Of a stretch of DNA of 64,000 nucleotides, positions 62,048 through 64,000 are shown in pieces. Source of the stretch: Pseudoalteromonas luteoviolacea S2607 (GTDB lineage: Bacteria; Pseudomonadota; Gammaproteobacteria; Enterobacterales; Alteromonadaceae); the NCBI RefSeq assembly GCF_001625575.1, contig NZ_AUXV01000020.1, forward strand, positions 62,001-126,000, written 5' to 3'. The notes under the pieces were generated by a model. It did no database searches, was not told where the DNA came from, and saw only the letters and a list, made by a program, of their open reading frames with translations. Both the position numbers and the translations under genes were made by a program. Each line of letters begins with the position of its first letter. The stretch's first letter is position 1.

Positions 62048-62070
62048 AAAAGCCCGGTATACGGGCTTTT
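62048..62070 (+). terminator. Intrinsic terminator of the PhoD-like gene
   Basis: AAAAGCCCG-GTATA-CGGGCTTTT is a perfect 9-bp stem, 28 bases after the stop codon. Confidence 0.88.
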
Positions 62071-62101
62071 CAAAATTATTTTTATTTTTTTCAGCTTTTT
62101 T

Positions 62102-62128
62102 CTTGAAAATCATTTTGGTCGTCCATAG
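62102..62128 (+). promoter_or_regulatory. Candidate sigma32 heat-shock promoter
   Basis: A perfect CTTGAAA -35 element is followed by 12 bases and GTCCATAG, which partly matches CCCCATNT. It lies about 120 bp before the Hsp20 gene. Confidence 0.6.
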
Positions 62129-62249
62129 ATAGTGTATTGAGGACGCCGACAGGGTCCCAAACCAAATTAAGAAAATTGTTTTTAACCTTGTTTACTGGTT
62201 CATGCGAAGAGTAAACAAGCATTATCGCTTTAATTGAGGATATATTATT

Positions 62250-62699
62250 ATGCGCAACGTAGATCTAACTCCACTTTACCGTTCATTCATTGGTTTCGAC
62301 CACTTAGCTTCACTTATGGATCGTGCGGCCCACAATGGCAAGCAAGCAAGTTATCCACCATACAATATTGAAGCCCTAGACCAAGACAAATATCAAATTA
62401 CCATGGCGGTCGCTGGATTCACCAACGATGAACTACACATTGAGTCTGAAAACAACACACTCAGAATAAAAGGCCAAAAAGCCGATAAAGAGCAAAAAAC
62501 CGAACGTAAATTCATTCATCAAGGCATAGCCGAACGCAACTTTGAACAAAGCTTTCAACTAGGAGATCACGTTAGAGTGATCGGCGCAGAGTTAGAAAAT
62601 GGCTTACTTGTAATTAGCCTTGAAAGAGAAATTCCAGAGGCACTAAAGCCGAGGAAAATAGAAATCGGTAAAGGTAAGCTTCTAGAAAACGAAAGCTAA
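62250..62699 (+). CDS. Hsp20 small heat-shock protein (IbpA-like)
   Basis: This is a 149-residue small heat-shock protein. The alpha-crystallin domain spans about residues 38-135, with YNIEALDQDKYQITMAVAGF, the GIAERNFEQSFQLGDHV segment and a C-terminal LENGLLVISLER strand. It ends in a PRKIEIG tail. It holds unfolding proteins for refolding. TTGAGGA precedes the ATG, and a sigma32-type promoter lies upstream. No ROSE-type RNA thermometer was seen. Confidence 0.95.
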   Translation: MRNVDLTPLYRSFIGFDHLASLMDRAAHNGKQASYPPYNIEALDQDKYQITMAVAGFTNDELHIESENNTLRIKGQKADKEQKTERKFIHQGIAERNFEQSFQLGDHVRVIGAELENGLLVISLEREIPEALKPRKIEIGKGKLLENES

Positions 62700-62734
62700 C
62701 CCCAACCAAAACTTGATATTGATTACCCCTGGAT

Positions 62735-62755
62735 AAGCCGCTGTTGCGGCTTTTT
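62735..62755 (+). terminator. Intrinsic terminator of the hsp20 gene
   Basis: AAGCCGC-TGTT-GCGGCTT is followed by TTT, 35 bases after the stop codon. Confidence 0.88.
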
Positions 62756-62764
62756 CTGTTTTGA

Positions 62765-62781
62765 TGTAAACCCCCTTTACA
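62765..62781. repeat. 17-bp TGTAAAG palindrome, copy 7
   Basis: TGTAAACCCCCTTTACA lies in the gap between convergent genes, four bases from the lipoprotein stop. Confidence 0.55.
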
Positions 62782-62785
62782 TCCC

Positions 62786-63181
62786 TTAGTACGCCCTTTC
62801 AATCGTACATAAATCGTTGCTCTTACATAGGCTTGGGCCTGTATTTTCTCTCGGGTGAAGCGGCTTCTTTGTTCTCGGGTTGATACCTTTATCCAAGCAA
62901 GCTTTTCTATGCTCAACTGACTCAATTGAGTTGTTGAATGCATAGGTTACAGCAGAAACAATGGACGATGATGCCATTATAATTGCAGGACCCAATAAGT
63001 TGCTGGGGATCGCCGGCAATTGACCATCTTTAGGCTTATATAAGTAGTCTGACGACACCTCGGTCACTTCTCGCTCAAGCTTGCAGGCCTTATCATAGTA
63101 AACGTGCTTGTTAGGTGAGTATACACAGCCTGATGCAGACAACATCACGGTAATGCATTGAAGAACAATTAACTTTTTCAA
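62786..63181 (-). CDS. Hypothetical lipoprotein, 131 aa
   Basis: This is a 131-residue lipoprotein (lipobox ASGC) with a cysteine-rich mature part that also contains a hydrophobic segment at about residues 62-82. No family is recognised. It converges on the hsp20 gene. The start ATG ends at 63181. A signal peptide and the lipobox make it a real envelope protein, but its role is unknown. Confidence 0.75.
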   Translation of the reverse strand: MKKLIVLQCITVMLSASGCVYSPNKHVYYDKACKLEREVTEVSSDYLYKPKDGQLPAIPSNLLGPAIIMASSSIVSAVTYAFNNSIESVEHRKACLDKGINPRTKKPLHPRENTGPSLCKSNDLCTIERAY

Positions 63182-63385
63182 AAATCAGCGCTCCATAACC
63201 CGACTTGAAGTGTACAAAATTAGCACATTTATAGCCTCTGATTGTAAGAAATTGTTGGAGGATAAGTGAAACATCCAGTGCTTAATTGCAATATTTGAAT
63301 TCAAGCTTGTTACACAGTACATGGGGAGATTGAAGAGAAAAAACAGGCCCGAAATATTGAACTTCAGGCCCGATCCAATGCAGTA

Positions 63386-63556
63386 TTAAAGGGTTACTTT
63401 ATTACATAAATCCATATTGGCTTTATCTTTTAATTTTAAACAATACATAGAAGTTTCGTTTACTTCGATACCGTTAAAAGCAAAAGTTGAAAACCAGCCA
63501 AATACCAAAGCGAGACTAATTAGCGCATACTTTTTGTACGGAGGTAGTGTTGTCAT
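63386..63556 (-). CDS. Small secreted or membrane protein, 56 aa
   Basis: This is a 56-residue open frame with a hydrophobic N-terminal helix (YALISLALVFGWFSTFAF) that is either a signal peptide or an anchor. A short polar C-terminal part with two cysteines follows. AAGGT lies before the ATG ending at 63556. No family is recognised. The two cysteines in a predicted periplasmic part could form a disulfide. Confidence 0.6.
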   Translation of the reverse strand: MTTLPPYKKYALISLALVFGWFSTFAFNGIEVNETSMYCLKLKDKANMDLCNKVTL

Positions 63557-63661
63557 CGTTAATTACCTTGAAACATTTTTTTGACCAACCTTTGTAGGCT
63601 GAATTCATTAATTTTGAGACAAGCGCTTGTTATCTCATAAGGAGTAACACGCTCATTTATT

Positions 63662-64000
63662 TCATTGAAAAACACGCACGTTTTTAATCTCACCAATAAA
63701 GGGGTAGGTGCCTTTTACCGGAGAGCCGATGCTCAGAGGGCTATCATTTTGCTCCGGCAAAACCACTTCCTTTGAACCTATGAAGTGACCATCAATGTGC
63801 AATGAAAGTAAGTTCCCATCAAGGTGCATAACAAGTTTGTGCCACTTGCCATCTGCGTAAATGCCCGCATTGACACCTTGTCCATTGACACGTGCGCTAA
63901 TCACACCTTGTTTATTAACCTGAATATAAAATGGGTTTTTGGTACCGTAATTACCCTTAGATAAAGCAAAACCCGCTTTTTTCGTACTCCAAGTGTCATA
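63662..64000 (-). CDS. LamG/concanavalin-like domain protein, C-terminal part
   Basis: The last 112 residues are visible; the frame stays open to the window edge, so the gene starts outside. The sequence has the jellyroll pattern of LamG domains: GIYADGKWHKLVMHLDG, LSLHIDGHFIGSKEV, and a closing GEIKNVRVF strand. Such domains bind carbohydrate or protein in extracellular proteins. The full architecture and function cannot be told from this end. Confidence 0.8.
   Translation of the reverse strand, partial: YDTWSTKKAGFALSKGNYGTKNPFYIQVNKQGVISARVNGQGVNAGIYADGKWHKLVMHLDGNLLSLHIDGHFIGSKEVVLPEQNDSPLSIGSPVKGTYPFIGEIKNVRVFQ

Noticed and set aside
62100..62249. ROSE-type RNA thermometer upstream of hsp20
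   Set aside because: The leader lacks the characteristic U(U/C)GCU segment and pairing over the ribosome-binding site; a sigma32-type promoter explains heat control.
1895..62781. TyrR boxes for the TGTAAA palindromes
   Set aside because: TyrR boxes have six bases between arms and lie in promoters. These have five bases and sit at gene 3' ends.

Overview
The window looks like chromosomal DNA of a marine gammaproteobacterium of the Alteromonadales, most likely Pseudoalteromonas or a close relative. This is inferred from the AT-rich coding style, the gene families (TorF-type porin, DUF3649-PepSY-DUF3325 iron genes, Prx-Grx hybrid next to a lipoamide-dehydrogenase-like flavoprotein, many GNAT, LysR and PAS proteins) and the strong Shine-Dalgarno sites. 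No rRNA operon, intact insertion sequence, prophage or CRISPR array was seen. Most of it is ordinary housekeeping and accessory chromosome in short operons, often closed by clear intrinsic terminators.

Layout. 1-9 kb: SDR oxidoreductase, three GNAT acetyltransferases, a RibD-like reductase, a DJ-1/PfpI protein, an M3 peptidase lipoprotein, a CheY-like regulator, a Rof-like Rho inhibitor, a metallo-beta-lactamase-fold hydrolase and a DUF4097 repeat lipoprotein. 9.5-17 kb: a TPR-sensor histidine kinase, a peroxiredoxin-glutaredoxin hybrid behind a palindromic promoter, a flavoprotein reductase with an extra C-terminal CxxC, a periplasmic binding protein, an isochorismatase-like hydrolase and a GlxA-type regulator. 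17-25 kb: small lipoproteins and regulators, a uracil-DNA-glycosylase-family protein, and a probably Fur-controlled iron operon. 25-31 kb: a 0.6-kb array of GATC-containing repeats, a two-CxxCH lipoprotein, a PhoX-like protein with a collagen-like stretch, and a lipocalin. 31-39 kb: sbcDC and a secreted metallophosphoesterase. 39-46 kb: an RNA-repair locus. 46-64 kb: a LysR/VOC pair, a cytosolic PAS hybrid kinase, a four-fold PAS chemotaxis protein, a YebC-family protein, a porin, a PhoD-like phosphatase, an Hsp20 and a LamG protein cut by the window edge.

The most interesting system is the RNA-repair locus. RtcR (sigma54 activator) is divergent from a long leader carrying palindromic upstream sites, a -24/-12 promoter and a structured RNA region with two tRNA-like modules. 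One of these is nearly a complete tRNA-Thr(UGU)-like cloverleaf with an encoded CCA. The leader is followed by a membrane-anchor-less slipin with internal duplication, the RtcB ligase, the RtcA cyclase and a pol-beta-superfamily nucleotidyltransferase (RlaP type). It resembles the Salmonella rsr-yrl-rtcBA RNA-repair operon, but no Ro60 gene is present here and slipin plus RlaP are.

Two unexplained dispersed DNA motifs also stand out. The first is about 19-20 bp (GTTAGTAAAWNNNTGATCT). It occurs ten times in the convergent-gene gap at 24.97-25.57 kb and as near-perfect single copies at 2.66, 31.09 and 46.05 kb, two of them inside genes. The second is a 17-bp quasi-palindrome (TGTAAAGNNNCTTTACA) found seven times, always at or just after the 3' end of a gene.
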